Below are positions 28,355 to 39,376 of a DNA stretch of 58,023 bases, piece by piece. Origin of the DNA: Clostridium saudiense (GTDB lineage: Bacteria; Bacillota; Clostridia; Clostridiales; Clostridiaceae); contig NZ_CBYM010000021.1 in NCBI RefSeq assembly GCF_000577815.1, positions 1-58,023 on the forward strand, given 5' to 3'. Made by a program: the position numbers and the translations under genes. Within the stretch, counting starts at the first letter, position 1, and the number at the start of each line of letters is the position of its first letter. The notes beneath the pieces are model-generated. The model searched no databases and had not been told where the DNA came from. It saw nothing but the letters and a program-made list of their open reading frames with translations.

Positions 28355-28984
28355 ATGAGTAAAGTAACAGAAATTAAGCATCCATTGATATTACATAAAT
28401 TAGCATATATTAGAAGTAAAGATACTGGATCAAAATATTTTAGAGAATTAGTAGAAGAAGTTTCTATGTTAATGGCATATGAAGTAACAAGAGATTTAGA
28501 AACTGAAGAAGTAGAGGTAGAAACACCAATATGTAAGACTAAATGTCAAATGTTAGCTGGTAAGAAGATGGCTATAGTTCCAATATTAAGAGCAGGTCTT
28601 GGAATGGTAGATGGAATATTAAATTTAATACCAGCAGCTAAAGTTGGGCATATTGGATTATATAGAGATGAGGAAACACTTCAACCAGTAGAGTATTTCT
28701 GTAAGTTACCACAAGATATAGCTGAAAGAGATATAATAGTAGTAGATCCAATGTTAGCAACAGGTGGTTCTGCAGCTGATGCAATCTCTTTATTAAAGAA
28801 AAGAGGAGCTAAAAAGATTAGATTAATGTGTTTAATTTCTTCTCCAGAAGGTGTTAAACTTGTTCAAGAACAACATCCAGATGTTGATATATACTTAGCT
28901 TCTATTGATGAAAAATTAAATGAAAAAGGATATATTGTACCAGGTCTTGGTGATGCTGGAGATAGACTTTTCGGAACTAAATAA
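28355..28984 (+). CDS. upp: uracil phosphoribosyltransferase
   Basis: A 209-residue enzyme joining uracil and PRPP to UMP (pyrimidine salvage). PRPP loop [12 protein letters not shown] and the C-terminal uracil-binding [13 protein letters not shown] are present. GGAGGAAG sits 7 bases before ATG 28355. It follows rpiB, is closed by a strong terminator and then by repeat copy C. Confidence 0.96.
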   Translation: MSKVTEIKHPLILHKLAYIRSKDTGSKYFRELVEEVSMLMAYEVTRDLETEEVEVETPICKTKCQMLAGKKMAIVPILRAGLGMVDGILNLIPAAKVGHIGLYRDEETLQPVEYFCKLPQDIAERDIIVVDPMLATGGSAADAISLLKKRGAKKIRLMCLISSPEGVKLVQEQHPDVDIYLASIDEKLNEKGYIVPGLGDAGDRLFGTK

Positions 28985-28985
28985 T

Positions 28986-29014
28986 AAAAAGCGAAGACTA
29001 AGTCTTCGCTTTTT
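28986..29014 (+). terminator. terminator of upp
   Basis: AAAAAGCGAAGACT pairs perfectly with AGTCTTCGCTTTTT. The same stem sequence is used after metK (47736-47768). Confidence 0.9.
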
Positions 29015-29038
29015 AATTAAATTACAAACAAGTTAGTT

Positions 29039-29140
29039 TAGTTAATAGTTAATAGTTAATGTAGAAATTCCTATGGGAGTTTCTTATTAATAATATATTT
29101 TTAAATTCAGCTTTGCTGAATTTATTTCTATAATTATTAA
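29039..29140 (+). repeat. MITE-like palindromic repeat, copy C
   Basis: Starts TAGTTAATAGTTAATAGTTAA (29039-29059), then hairpin GAAATTCCTATGGGAGTTTC, then AAATTCAGCTTTGCTGAATTT. The right terminal repeat is decayed. Same internal order as copies B and D. Confidence 0.75.
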
Positions 29141-29165
29141 ATAAAAAAGCAAAGGAGTGAAAGTT

Positions 29166-29663
29166 ATGGCAAAAAGAGAAGGATACTTATCATGGGATGA
29201 TTATTTTATGTCTGTAGCATTATTATCAGGAAAGAGAAGCAAAGATCCTAGCACACAGGTTGGGGCCTGTATTGTAAATAGAAATAATATAATTGAAAGC
29301 ATAGGATACAATGGGTTACCTAAAGGATGTTCTGATGATGAATTTCCATGGGAAAAAGAAGGGGAAACATTGAATACGAAATATCCATTTGTTGTTCATG
29401 CAGAGTTAAATGCAATATTAAATGCAAAGGGTAAAGATTTATCGGGGTGTAAGATATATGTTGCATTATTTCCATGTAATGAATGTGCAAAAGCAATAAT
29501 ACAATCAGGAATTAGTGAAGTTGTCTATTTAAGTGACAAGTATGCGGATACTGATTCAGTAAAGGCTTCTAAAAGAATGTTCAAATGCGCTGGAGTTGCT
29601 CTGAATCAGTTAATTCCAACTCACGAAAAAATAGAGCTATCTTTAAATATAAAAGATATTTAA
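29166..29663 (+). CDS. deoxycytidylate (dCMP) deaminase
   Basis: A 165-residue zinc deaminase of the ComEB/dCMP deaminase type that makes dUMP for thymidylate synthesis. Zinc and catalytic motifs are HAELNAIL and PCNEC; an N-terminal GKRSKDPSTQVGACIV is typical. I take ATG 29166, eight bases after AGGAG; GTG 29157 overlaps that site. It follows repeat copy C and is separated from the thiolase gene by 302 bases. Confidence 0.92.
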   Translation: MAKREGYLSWDDYFMSVALLSGKRSKDPSTQVGACIVNRNNIIESIGYNGLPKGCSDDEFPWEKEGETLNTKYPFVVHAELNAILNAKGKDLSGCKIYVALFPCNECAKAIIQSGISEVVYLSDKYADTDSVKASKRMFKCAGVALNQLIPTHEKIELSLNIKDI

Positions 29664-29859
29664 TTGCTTGATAATTTAATAACACATTAAATAAAGTAAT
29701 AATTATCTATAAGCAAATTATGTTTATAAAAAAATCAAATACATACTTAAATAGAAAAGGCGTTATCATATAAAGGATTTAAGGAGAATAACAGGTACAG
29801 ATATAGAGCAAACCTAAGTGTAAAATTAGTGGAAAAAGGTAAAATATTTTAAAAACTAG
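29664..29859. other. gene-free stretch between the dCMP deaminase and thiolase genes
   Basis: I see no gene, tRNA or clear terminator here; the sequence is AT-rich. The thiolase promoter and operator begin at 29860. Confidence 0.6.
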
Positions 29860-29889
29860 TTGATATTGGAAAAAATAAAGTGGTATAAT
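29860..29889 (+). promoter_or_regulatory. sigma-A promoter of the thiolase gene
   Basis: TTGATA (29860-29865), 18-base spacer, TATAAT (29884-29889). The minus-10 abuts a long palindrome. Confidence 0.7.
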
Positions 29890-29933
29890 AATAGTGTTAA
29901 TTGTTTAACAATTTAAACAATTAACACTATTAT
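29888..29933. promoter_or_regulatory. 21-bp perfect inverted repeat at the thiolase transcription start (candidate operator)
   Basis: Arms 29888-29908 and 29913-29933 are exact complements around CAAT. The core TTGTTTAA-CAAT-TTAAACAA resembles, with one extra base per arm, the Rex redox-repressor site TTGTTAANNNNTTAACAA. It lies over and just after the expected start site, where a repressor would block transcription. Confidence 0.6.
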
Positions 29934-29965
29934 GATTTTAGGGTAAATTAATGGGAGGGTTTTTT

Positions 29966-31147
29966 ATGAGAGAAGTAGTAATAGTTAGTGCAGTAAGAAC
30001 TGCAATTGGATCATTCGGTGGGTCATTGAAGGATGTTCCAGCAGCAGATTTAGGAGCACTAGTAATTAAAGAAGCTGTAAATAGAGCTGGAGTTAAACCA
30101 GAATTAGTTGAAGAAGTAGTTATGGGAAATGTTATACAAGCTGCTCAAGGACAAAATGTTGCTAGACAAGCTGCTGTAAAAGCAGGATTACCAGTAGAGG
30201 TTCCAGCTATGACAATAAATAAAGTTTGTGGATCAGGTTTAAGATGTGTAGCATTAGCGGCTCAAATGATTAAGGCTGGAGATTGTGATGTAGTAGTTGC
30301 TGGAGGAATGGAAAACATGTCTGCAGCACCATATGCTATTCCTGGCGCAAGATGGGGTCAAAGAATGGGCGATGCAAAAATGGTAGATACAATGATTAAA
30401 GATGCTTTATGGGATGCATTTAATGATTATCATATGGGTGTAACAGCTGAAAACATAGCTAAAGAATGGGGATTAACAAGAGAAATGCAAGATGAATTCT
30501 CATTAAATTCTCAATTAAAGGCTGAAAAGGCAATTAAAGAAGGAAAATTTGTAGATGAAATAGTACCTGTTGTTATTCCACAAAGAAAAGGTGAACCAAA
30601 AGTATTTGCTCAAGATGAGTTCCCAAGATTCGGATCAACTCTTGAAAAAATGTCTAAATTAAGACCTTCATTTATTAAAGATGGTACTGTAACTGCTGCT
30701 AATGCATCAGGAATTAATGATGGTGCAGCTGCATTTGTAGTTATGAGTGCTGAAAAAGCAGAAGAATTAGGATTAAAACCAATGGCTAAGATACTTTCTT
30801 ATGGAAGCAAGGGATTAGATCCTGCAATAATGGGATATGGACCATTCCATGCAACAAAGAAGGCGTTAGAAGGTGCTGGATTAACTGTAGAAGATATGGA
30901 TTTAATTGAAGCAAATGAAGCATTTGCAGCACAAAGTTTAGCTGTAGCTAAGGATTTAAATTTCGATATGGATAAAGTAAATGTAAATGGAGGAGCAATA
31001 GCACTTGGTCATCCAGTAGGTGCTTCAGGAGCAAGAATATTAGTTACATTACTTCATGAAATGGAAAAAAGAGATGCTAAAAGAGGATTAGCAACTCTTT
31101 GTATTGGTGGAGGAATGGGAACTGCTTTAGTAGTTGAAAGAGTGTAA
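29966..31147 (+). CDS. thlA: acetyl-CoA acetyltransferase (thiolase)
   Basis: A 393-residue biosynthetic thiolase that condenses two acetyl-CoA to acetoacetyl-CoA, the entry to butyrate or butanol formation in clostridia. Catalytic residues are visible: Cys88 in [10 protein letters not shown], His in [16 protein letters not shown] and the C-terminal Cys in CIGGGMG. ATG 29966 is preceded by GGGAGG (29953-29958); the upstream ATG 29951 precedes that site. Monocistronic, with a strong promoter, a long operator-like palindrome and a terminator. Confidence 0.95.
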   Translation: MREVVIVSAVRTAIGSFGGSLKDVPAADLGALVIKEAVNRAGVKPELVEEVVMGNVIQAAQGQNVARQAAVKAGLPVEVPAMTINKVCGSGLRCVALAAQMIKAGDCDVVVAGGMENMSAAPYAIPGARWGQRMGDAKMVDTMIKDALWDAFNDYHMGVTAENIAKEWGLTREMQDEFSLNSQLKAEKAIKEGKFVDEIVPVVIPQRKGEPKVFAQDEFPRFGSTLEKMSKLRPSFIKDGTVTAANASGINDGAAAFVVMSAEKAEELGLKPMAKILSYGSKGLDPAIMGYGPFHATKKALEGAGLTVEDMDLIEANEAFAAQSLAVAKDLNFDMDKVNVNGGAIALGHPVGASGARILVTLLHEMEKRDAKRGLATLCIGGGMGTALVVERV

Positions 31148-31167
31148 TTTATATTAAAAATAAAAAA

Positions 31168-31194
31168 AAAGGAGCTTTTCAGAGGCTCCTTTTA
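31168..31194 (+). terminator. terminator of thlA
   Basis: AAAGGAGC (31168-31175) pairs with GCTCCTTT (31185-31192). Confidence 0.85.
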
Positions 31195-31783
31195 TAACTA
31201 TAGTAATTATAAATATGTTTAATTGTAATTATTAGAATAAAAAATAATAAAAATTTTAAAAAATAATGAATAAAGTGTAAAGCAATTATTCATAAAAAAC
31301 TAAATAAATATACAGAATACCTTATTAATAATTATAAAATGATAAAAAAAGTTAAAAAAATTTTTAAAATAGTAATAATATTATCAAAAAGTAACAAAAT
31401 AAAAGTATGAAACGTTATCAGAATGAATAGGAATAAAAAAATAAATATTATGAAAATTTAAACAAATGAAAGATTGTAAAATTAATTGCAAAAATAATTT
31501 AAAAAGCTCAAAAAAAAGATTTTAGTTGAGCATTTATGAAATATTATATAATAACAGGCTATTTTAACGATTAATTGTAAAAAATAAGTAAAAATGAGGT
31601 TTTTATTAATTTAGAACTAGGTATATAATTAGCTAATGTCAACAGGGACAGTGTCTAAAAATAACGTAAGAGTATTCCTAGATAAGAGCTCATTTGTATA
31701 AATAAATACATACATATAAAGATATAACAATTAGTTTTTATATAGGAATAAGATAAGATTCTAGCTCCCAAATAAGTTATTTA
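31195..31783. other. long AT-rich gene-free region upstream of the atp operon
   Basis: Nearly 600 bases without a credible gene. Visible elements are the hairpin GCTCAA/TTGAGC (31506-31531) and two TATAAT boxes (31547-31552 and 31624-31629) with weak minus-35 partners. The second would give a leader of roughly 160 bases for atpI. Confidence 0.5.
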
Positions 31784-31796
31784 CTAGGAGATTAAA

Positions 31797-32168
31797 ATGG
31801 CTAAAGATCTAAAGTTTATAGTAAAATCTGTAGCAAGTAATGATTTTATAACTGGAGTTGTTTTATTTTTATTATTAGCTTTGGTAGGAAAATGTAAAAT
31901 TGGATTAATTTTATTTCTTGGATTAATAATTTCTATGCTGAATTTTATTATTTCAGCAAAAATAACTGAGAAATTCATAAATAATCCTAAAAAAAATAAA
32001 GCAATTTTATATCCGTTAAGTTATCTAATGAGAATTATTACTATAGTTTTTATAGCAGTAATCTTTTCTAATAAAATAATTAATTTATTAGTCTTTTTAT
32101 TAGGATTTTTTATACATTATATAATACTAGTAATAACTACTATAAAAGTGCAGAAGGGAAGTGAATAG
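31797..32168 (+). CDS. atpI: ATP synthase I-like small membrane protein
   Basis: A 123-residue protein with about four membrane helices at the head of the atp operon. The AtpI family helps assemble the c-ring; sequence conservation is low and the call rests on position, size and topology. RBS TAGGAG is 6-8 bases before ATG 31797. Its stop codon directly abuts the atpB start (32169), so translation is coupled. Confidence 0.8.
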   Translation: MAKDLKFIVKSVASNDFITGVVLFLLLALVGKCKIGLILFLGLIISMLNFIISAKITEKFINNPKKNKAILYPLSYLMRIITIVFIAVIFSNKIINLLVFLLGFFIHYIILVITTIKVQKGSE

Positions 32169-32852
32169 ATGGAACCATCAAAAGCTATATTTTCTTTTTA
32201 CTTAGGCAAAATAGCAATTGATATAAAACCAGAGGCAATAGTGCAATTAGTAATTGTTTTATTAATTTTAGCTTTAGCTTGGTGGTCTACTAGAAATATG
32301 AAAATAAGACCATCTAAAAAGCAAACTATTGTTGAATGGATTTATAACATGTTAAATAATGCTGTAGTAAGTAATGTTGGAGAAGATTTTAGAGGAATTG
32401 TTCCTTTCATAGGAACTTTAGGGATATTTGTGCTAGTAATGAATTTTACAGGTCTAGTCGGAATATCACCACCAACAAAAAACTTTAGTGTTACATTAAC
32501 TTTAGCTTTAATATCATTTGTAATGGTTCAAGGATATGCTATTAAAAAGAATGGCATTGGAGGATATTTTAAAGGATATTTAGAACCAGTATCTTTCATA
32601 TTACCAATTACAATATTGGAGAGAGTAATGCTTCCAATATCTCTATCTTTAAGACTTTTTGGTAATATGTTAGCAGCTACTTTTATAATAGAACTTGTTT
32701 ATGAAAGTTTAGAAAAGATAGCATGGTTTGCACAACTTGTTATACCAATCCCATTACATTTGTATTTTGATATATTTGATGGTGGTATTCAAGCAATTAT
32801 TTTTGTAATGTTAACAATGATAAACATTAAGATAGTATCAGAACATAATTAA
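32169..32852 (+). CDS. atpB: F0F1 ATP synthase subunit a
   Basis: A 227-residue membrane subunit that forms the ion half-channels. The essential stator arginine lies in [12 protein letters not shown], and the C-terminal helices are complete. It begins on the base after the atpI stop. Followed 16 bases later by atpE. Confidence 0.96.
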   Translation: MEPSKAIFSFYLGKIAIDIKPEAIVQLVIVLLILALAWWSTRNMKIRPSKKQTIVEWIYNMLNNAVVSNVGEDFRGIVPFIGTLGIFVLVMNFTGLVGISPPTKNFSVTLTLALISFVMVQGYAIKKNGIGGYFKGYLEPVSFILPITILERVMLPISLSLRLFGNMLAATFIIELVYESLEKIAWFAQLVIPIPLHLYFDIFDGGIQAIIFVMLTMINIKIVSEHN

Positions 32853-32868
32853 AAGGAGGAAATTAAAA

Positions 32869-33102
32869 ATGAATGAAATAGGAATGAGAGCATTAGGAGC
32901 AGGTATTGCAGTATTAGTAGGTTTAGGAGCAGGTATTGGTATAGGAAATGCTACAGGAAAAGCAGTTGAAGGGGTTGCAAGAAATCCAGAAGCAACAGGA
33001 AAGATCACAACAACATTAGTTATAGGATCAGCATTCGCAGAAGCAACAGCTATTTATGGATTATTAGTATCTATCTTATTAATATTTGTAGGAGTAGCAT
33101 AA
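32869..33102 (+). CDS. atpE: F0F1 ATP synthase subunit c
   Basis: A 77-residue two-helix c subunit; the ring carries the coupling ion on Glu58. At the positions that bind sodium in Ilyobacter tartaricus (Gln32, Val63, Ser66, Thr67, Tyr70) this protein has Ile25, Phe56, Ala59, Thr60 and Tyr63. The key Gln and Ser are absent, which points to proton rather than sodium coupling. Strong AAGGAGG ribosome site, as expected for the most abundant subunit. Confidence 0.96.
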   Translation: MNEIGMRALGAGIAVLVGLGAGIGIGNATGKAVEGVARNPEATGKITTTLVIGSAFAEATAIYGLLVSILLIFVGVA

Positions 33103-33135
33103 TATTTTAATAACTCCAGAAGGGGGTATCAAATA

Positions 33136-33615
33136 ATGGAATTTAATCCAGGTATTATATTAGCCACTATAGTAAACTTTTTGATTCTATTCTTTGGATT
33201 AAAATATTTCTTTTTTGAAAAAGTTAAACTAATAGTTGAAGCAAGAGAGAATGAGATAGTGGAGAAGTTAGACAATGCAGATATGGAGCTTGAAAAAGCG
33301 AGAAATCTTGCTATTAGTAATGAAAGAGAACTTCAAAGGGCTAAAGAAGAAGGAAAGGCTATTACAGAAAGCCATAAGAAAAGGGCTGAAAAAGTATATG
33401 ATGAAATTGTTGAAGAAGCAAGAGCTGAAGCAAATTTAATTATAGAAAGAGCCAAAGTAGAAATTGAAAGGGAAAAAGAAAAAGCTGAGTACTCTTTAAA
33501 GAAGGAAGCTATAGACTTAGCTTTAGAACTTTCTAAAAAAGTAATTGAAAAAAATATCGATGAGAAAAAAAATAGAACTCTAATTGATGAATTTATTTCA
33601 GAGGTAGGTAAATAA
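33136..33615 (+). CDS. atpF: F0F1 ATP synthase subunit b
   Basis: A 159-residue peripheral-stalk subunit: one N-terminal membrane helix (about 7-27), then a long charged coiled coil of Glu, Lys and Ala repeats. RBS AGAAGGGGG upstream of ATG 33136. Ends 2 bases before atpH. Confidence 0.95.
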   Translation: MEFNPGIILATIVNFLILFFGLKYFFFEKVKLIVEARENEIVEKLDNADMELEKARNLAISNERELQRAKEEGKAITESHKKRAEKVYDEIVEEARAEANLIIERAKVEIEREKEKAEYSLKKEAIDLALELSKKVIEKNIDEKKNRTLIDEFISEVGK

Positions 33616-33617
33616 AT

Positions 33618-34157
33618 ATGTACGAATATTTAGACCGAAGATATGCCCTTGCACTTTATGAAGTTGCTGAAAAAAAAGGAAAAGTTGATGAATATCTTGG
33701 AGATTTAAGAGAAATCTGCAATCTTATAGATAATAATAGTGATTTTTTAGAAGTAATTAAACATCCTCAAATAGGTACAAAGCAAAAGAAAAAGACTTTT
33801 ATTAACATATTTAAAGGTAAAATCGATGAGGAACTTTTATCATTTTTATTAATATTAATAGAAAAGGACAGAATTTTATTTTTAAAAGAAAAGTTAAAGG
33901 AAATGGAGAAAATCCATTTAGAAAGATTAAATGTTTTACAAGGAATTGTTAAAACTACAATACCTTTAGAGGAATATGAATATAATGCTTTAGTAGAAAA
34001 ATTAGAAAAGAAGTATAATAAAGATATTATATTAAAGAAAATAATAGATCCTGAAATTTTAGGCGGAATTTATGTAAGAATAGGAAATGACGTTATTGAT
34101 GGAACTGTAAGAACAAGATTAGATGATTTAAGAAAGCTGATGCTTACTACGGAATAG
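33618..34157 (+). CDS. atpH: F0F1 ATP synthase subunit delta
   Basis: A 179-residue delta subunit linking the stalk to the F1 head. N-terminal helical bundle ([20 protein letters not shown]) and the C-terminal [24 protein letters not shown] are diagnostic. It starts 2 bases after the atpF stop; its ribosome site AGAGGTAGG lies within the atpF end. Confidence 0.94.
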   Translation: MYEYLDRRYALALYEVAEKKGKVDEYLGDLREICNLIDNNSDFLEVIKHPQIGTKQKKKTFINIFKGKIDEELLSFLLILIEKDRILFLKEKLKEMEKIHLERLNVLQGIVKTTIPLEEYEYNALVEKLEKKYNKDIILKKIIDPEILGGIYVRIGNDVIDGTVRTRLDDLRKLMLTTE

Positions 34158-34167
34158 AGGTGATTGC

Positions 34168-35682
34168 ATGAACATAAAACCAGAAGAAATAACATCTATC
34201 ATAAAAAAAGAAATACAAAGATATGAAAATCAAATTAAAACTTCTGATTCTGGAACAATAATTCAAATTGGTGATGGAATTGCAAGAGTTTATGGATTAG
34301 ATGATTGTATGCAAGGTGAGCTTTTAGAGTTTCCTAATAATGTATTTGGGATGGCTTTAAACCTAGAACAAGATAATGTTGGATGTGTTTTATTAGGTTC
34401 TGAAGAAGGAATTAAAGAAGGCGATATAGTAAAAAGAACTAATAGAATTGTTGAAGTGCCTGTAGGAGAAGGAATTTTAGGTAGAGTTGTAAACCCTCTT
34501 GGTGAAGAGATTGATGGTAAAGGACCTATAAACTATGCAGGAACTAGACCGATAGAGGTTCCAGCTCCAAGTATTATAGACAGAGCTTCAGTAAATGAGC
34601 CATTACAAACAGGGATAAAGGCAATTGATTCTATGGTTCCTATTGGTAAAGGACAAAGAGAACTTATTATCGGTGATAGACAAACAGGAAAAACTGCTAT
34701 CGCTGTAGATACAATTTTAAATCAAAAAGGTAAAGATGTAATATGTATATATGTAGCTATTGGTCAAAAGCAATCAACAGTTGCACATATAGTTAATACA
34801 TTAGAAGAAATGGGAGCACTTGATTATTCAATTGTTGTTGCAGGAACTGCATCAGAAAGTGCACCACTTCAATATTTAGCACCATATGCAGGATGTAGTA
34901 TGGGTGAATATTTCATGCATAAGGGTAAAGATGTTCTTATAATATATGATGATTTATCTAAGCATGCTGTAGCTTATAGAACAATGTCATTATTACTTAG
35001 AAGACCACCAGGAAGAGAAGCGTATCCAGGAGATGTGTTCTATATTCATTCAAGACTTTTAGAAAGAGCTGCAAAGCTATCTAAAGAAAATGGAGGAGGT
35101 TCATTAACAGCACTTCCAATTATAGAAACACTAGCTGGAGACGTTACAGCATATATACCAACTAATGTAATATCAATTACAGATGGGCAAATATTCTTAG
35201 AAAGTGAATTATTCAATACAGGACAAAGACCAGCAGTAAATGCAGGTATTTCGGTATCAAGAGTTGGTGGTAATGCTCAAATTAAGGCTATGAAACAAGT
35301 TTCAGGAACATTAAGGTTGGAACTTGCACAATATACAGAACTTGCAGCATTCGCTCAATTTGGATCTGATTTAGATTCTGATTCTAAGAGAAGACTAGAA
35401 AAAGGTAAAAGAATATTAGAAGTATTAAAGCAAGATCAATATAAACCAATGGATGTTGAAAAACAAATAGTTATATTGTATGCAACTGTAAATGACTTTT
35501 TATCAGATATAAAGGTTAAAGATATTAGAAAATTTGAAGCTGAATTCTTAGAATATATGGATACTCATCATAGAGATGTCTTGAAGCAAGTTATTGTTGA
35601 AAAACAATTAACAAATGAATTAAAAGAAAACATTGAAAAATGTATAATTGATTTTAAAAAAGAATTTTTAAAAGATGCATAG
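34168..35682 (+). CDS. atpA: F0F1 ATP synthase subunit alpha
   Basis: A 504-residue non-catalytic nucleotide-binding subunit. The N-terminal beta-barrel is followed by Walker A GDRQTGKT and the family signature [23 protein letters not shown] precedes ATG 34168. The stop codon lies inside a 9-bp hairpin that spans into the gap before atpG. Confidence 0.97.
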   Translation: MNIKPEEITSIIKKEIQRYENQIKTSDSGTIIQIGDGIARVYGLDDCMQGELLEFPNNVFGMALNLEQDNVGCVLLGSEEGIKEGDIVKRTNRIVEVPVGEGILGRVVNPLGEEIDGKGPINYAGTRPIEVPAPSIIDRASVNEPLQTGIKAIDSMVPIGKGQRELIIGDRQTGKTAIAVDTILNQKGKDVICIYVAIGQKQSTVAHIVNTLEEMGALDYSIVVAGTASESAPLQYLAPYAGCSMGEYFMHKGKDVLIIYDDLSKHAVAYRTMSLLLRRPPGREAYPGDVFYIHSRLLERAAKLSKENGGGSLTALPIIETLAGDVTAYIPTNVISITDGQIFLESELFNTGQRPAVNAGISVSRVGGNAQIKAMKQVSGTLRLELAQYTELAAFAQFGSDLDSDSKRRLEKGKRILEVLKQDQYKPMDVEKQIVILYATVNDFLSDIKVKDIRKFEAEFLEYMDTHHRDVLKQVIVEKQLTNELKENIEKCIIDFKKEFLKDA

Positions 35683-35699
35683 CTTTTTATAGCTATGCA
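35676..35699 (+). other. intercistronic hairpin between atpA and atpG
   Basis: TGCATAGCT (35676-35684) pairs perfectly with AGCTATGCA (35691-35699) around TTTTAT. There is no T-run after it, so it is more likely an mRNA processing or stability element than a terminator. Confidence 0.6.
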
Positions 35700-35719
35700 A
35701 TTCTTTAGGAGGTAAAACA

Positions 35720-36565
35720 GTGGGCGCAGCGGGACTTATAGAAATTAAAAGAAGAATGAAGTCAGTTGAAAGTACTAGAAAAATAACTAAGGCTATGGGG
35801 CTTGTTGCCACTTCAAAACTCAGAAAAGCAAGAAAAGAGCTTATAGCTAACGAGCAATATAATAATTTGTGCAAAGAAGTTATTAGTGAAGTTGTTTCTA
35901 GTATGCCGGAAGATTTTGACTCAATTTATTATAAAAGCTTTGATGGAGATAAACTCTATATTGTATTAACTTCAGACACTGGGTTATGCGCAGGTTATAA
36001 TAATACTGTAGCTATATATTTAAACAATTTAGTTCAAAAAAGTGGCGGAGCAAAAGTTGTTGTTGTTGGAAGCAAAGGAATTTCATATCTTTCTAGATAT
36101 AAAATAAGCACATATGCTGAATATGTAGATTTACCAGATATGCCTGCTACTAAAGATATTAATAGAATATATAATGATGCTATATATTTATATGAAAAGG
36201 GAGATGTTTCTGAAGTAAATATAGTATATACAGAATTTATTTCTCCGGTTAAACAAGAGGTAAAAAGTGTTAAAATATTACCAATAGAAAAGAAAGCTTC
36301 TCGAGAAGGTCAATATATAATTGAGCCAAATGAAGAAGCTGTATTTAAAAATGCAATAGATATGTATTTAAAGAGCCAACTTAAGACATGTATGCTTAGT
36401 GCAAAAGCTAGTGAACATAGTGCTAGAATGACTGCTATGGATGGAGCTACAGAAAATGCAAATGACATATTACAAAGTCTTAATATTAAATTCAATAGAA
36501 TTAGGCAAGGTATTATAACACAAGAAATTTCAGAAATTGTTGGGGGAGCCGAAGCTCAAAAGTAG
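35720..36565 (+). CDS. atpG: F0F1 ATP synthase subunit gamma
   Basis: A 281-residue central-shaft subunit, N- and C-terminal helices forming the rotor (IEIKRRMKSVESTRKITKAM; ITQEISEIVGGAEA). The start is GTG 35720 behind TAGGAGG. It is separated from atpA by the hairpin and followed 15 bases later by atpD. Confidence 0.95.
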   Translation: MGAAGLIEIKRRMKSVESTRKITKAMGLVATSKLRKARKELIANEQYNNLCKEVISEVVSSMPEDFDSIYYKSFDGDKLYIVLTSDTGLCAGYNNTVAIYLNNLVQKSGGAKVVVVGSKGISYLSRYKISTYAEYVDLPDMPATKDINRIYNDAIYLYEKGDVSEVNIVYTEFISPVKQEVKSVKILPIEKKASREGQYIIEPNEEAVFKNAIDMYLKSQLKTCMLSAKASEHSARMTAMDGATENANDILQSLNIKFNRIRQGIITQEISEIVGGAEAQK

Positions 36566-37975
<1,410 letters not shown>

Positions 37976-37987
37976 GAGATGTAAGTT

Positions 37988-38386
37988 ATGGGAAAAACAA
38001 TAAAACTTAACATTGTATCTCCTGGGCGTGAAGTATTAACAGAGGAAATTATTAGTTTATTGACAACCGAGCCTAATGGTAAAATTGAGTTTCTTGCAAA
38101 TCATGCACCAAGTATAGTTGCTGCTATACCAACGGTAAGTGTGTATACTACCGCTAATGGTGATATAAAGAAATTATTTACATCTTCAGGAATTATATAT
38201 GTTAAAGATAACGTGATTAATTTCTGCTGTGATTCATTTAATTATCCAGAAGAAATTGATATAAATCGTGCGGAAGAGGCTTTTAAGAGAGCAGAAGAAA
38301 GATTAACTAGTAAAAAAGAAAATGTTGATATAGAAAGAGCAAAGAGAGCATTAGCTAGGGCAAATGCAAGATTGCAATTTAAATAA
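37988..38386 (+). CDS. atpC: F0F1 ATP synthase subunit epsilon
   Basis: A 132-residue subunit with the N-terminal beta-sandwich (KLNIVSPGREVLTEE, NGKIEFLANHAPSI) and two C-terminal helices that can inhibit rotation. Last gene of the operon, 12 bases after atpD, followed by a strong terminator. Confidence 0.95.
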   Translation: MGKTIKLNIVSPGREVLTEEIISLLTTEPNGKIEFLANHAPSIVAAIPTVSVYTTANGDIKKLFTSSGIIYVKDNVINFCCDSFNYPEEIDINRAEEAFKRAEERLTSKKENVDIERAKRALARANARLQFK

Positions 38387-38422
38387 GGAAATCGCTAAAA
38401 AGCGACTTCCTTATTTTTTTTT
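38383..38422 (+). terminator. terminator of the atp operon
   Basis: AAGGAAATCGCT pairs with AGCGACTTCCTT (one mismatch) around AAAA, followed by a T-run of nine. Confidence 0.88.
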
Positions 38423-38701
38423 ATAGAAAATTATTTATATAACCTTTTTTTTAGATTTGAATAGAATGATATATATACACGAAATCAGTAGAGAAATATA
38501 TTAAATTTAGAATAAAGAGAACTATTTTAAGAGCTTAATAATATATATATATTATTAAGAGAAATTATTTTACTACAATGTGGCAGTATATATTTATGTA
38601 ACTTGAATTAACCAAATAGAATTTTGAAATTTCATTTGGACAATTTATATTAAAGCAATGTATAAAAAAAATAGTTTGGACAATAATTTTAGAGGAAGGG
38701 C
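38423..38701. other. AT-rich gap between atpC and the ywmB-like gene
   Basis: No gene seen. It holds a perfect 26-bp AT palindrome (38534-38559, CTTAATAATATA and its complement) and a 10-bp direct repeat TTTGGACAAT at 38635-38644 and 38675-38684, exactly 40 bases apart. Confidence 0.5.
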
Positions 38702-38714
38702 AGGGGATTACAAT

Positions 38715-39356
38715 ATGAAAAAAGTATTTTTTGTATTTCTTTTAATCTTTTCTCTATTAATTATTGGTGGAAAAGAGTATAAGTGTGAATCAAAGGAAGA
38801 TTCTTTCAGTAAGATTGAAGGATATGTGATAAATAATTATGATTTTGTTCAAAATGGAATTAAATTAGAATATACAGTTGATGAAAAATTATGCAAAGAA
38901 TACTTAAGGATAAAACAATTTTTTGAAGAAAATAATTTTTTAGTACTTTCTACAGAGAATAATAATATTACAGCAGAAAGTGAAAATATTGATTATAGTA
39001 TTAATATTTGTGAATATAATGATTTGATAAAAGTTCAAGTTATTCTAATTAATAATGATGTTAGTAAATCAGAGGAAGAATTGAAAAAATTATCACAGAA
39101 AATAAGAAATGATAATTTTATAAATGAAAGGTATTTTTCATTTATAAAGGGAAAGCTAAATACACAGGATAAAAATTTGATTGATGATTTGGAAAAAAAT
39201 TTAAATATAAAAGTTAATGAATATTTAGATATAAACAATGGGTGTGTTGCTGAAGCTACATTTGAAGATAATCAACATATAAACATTGGACAAATTAAGT
39301 ACGATACAGGTTCATATTTAATTATAGGAACACCGATAATTTTCGTAACATACTAA
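38715..39356 (+). CDS. YwmB-like secreted protein
   Basis: A 213-residue exported protein. I use ATG 38715 with AGGGGAT upstream; the longer frame from 38658 would bury the signal peptide. A hydrophobic N-terminal signal (about 3-20) precedes an alpha/beta region. Assignment to the YwmB family (TATA-box-binding-protein-like fold, function unknown) rests on weak similarity and on position directly before murA and spoIID, as in Bacillus subtilis. Confidence 0.65.
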   Translation: MKKVFFVFLLIFSLLIIGGKEYKCESKEDSFSKIEGYVINNYDFVQNGIKLEYTVDEKLCKEYLRIKQFFEENNFLVLSTENNNITAESENIDYSINICEYNDLIKVQVILINNDVSKSEEELKKLSQKIRNDNFINERYFSFIKGKLNTQDKNLIDDLEKNLNIKVNEYLDINNGCVAEATFEDNQHINIGQIKYDTGSYLIIGTPIIFVTY

Positions 39357-39376
39357 CAATAAATATGGAGGATAAT

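Noticed and set aside
38534..38559. 26-bp AT palindrome as an operator
   Set aside because: It is composed only of A and T apart from its ends, has no promoter in register and could arise by chance in this base composition.
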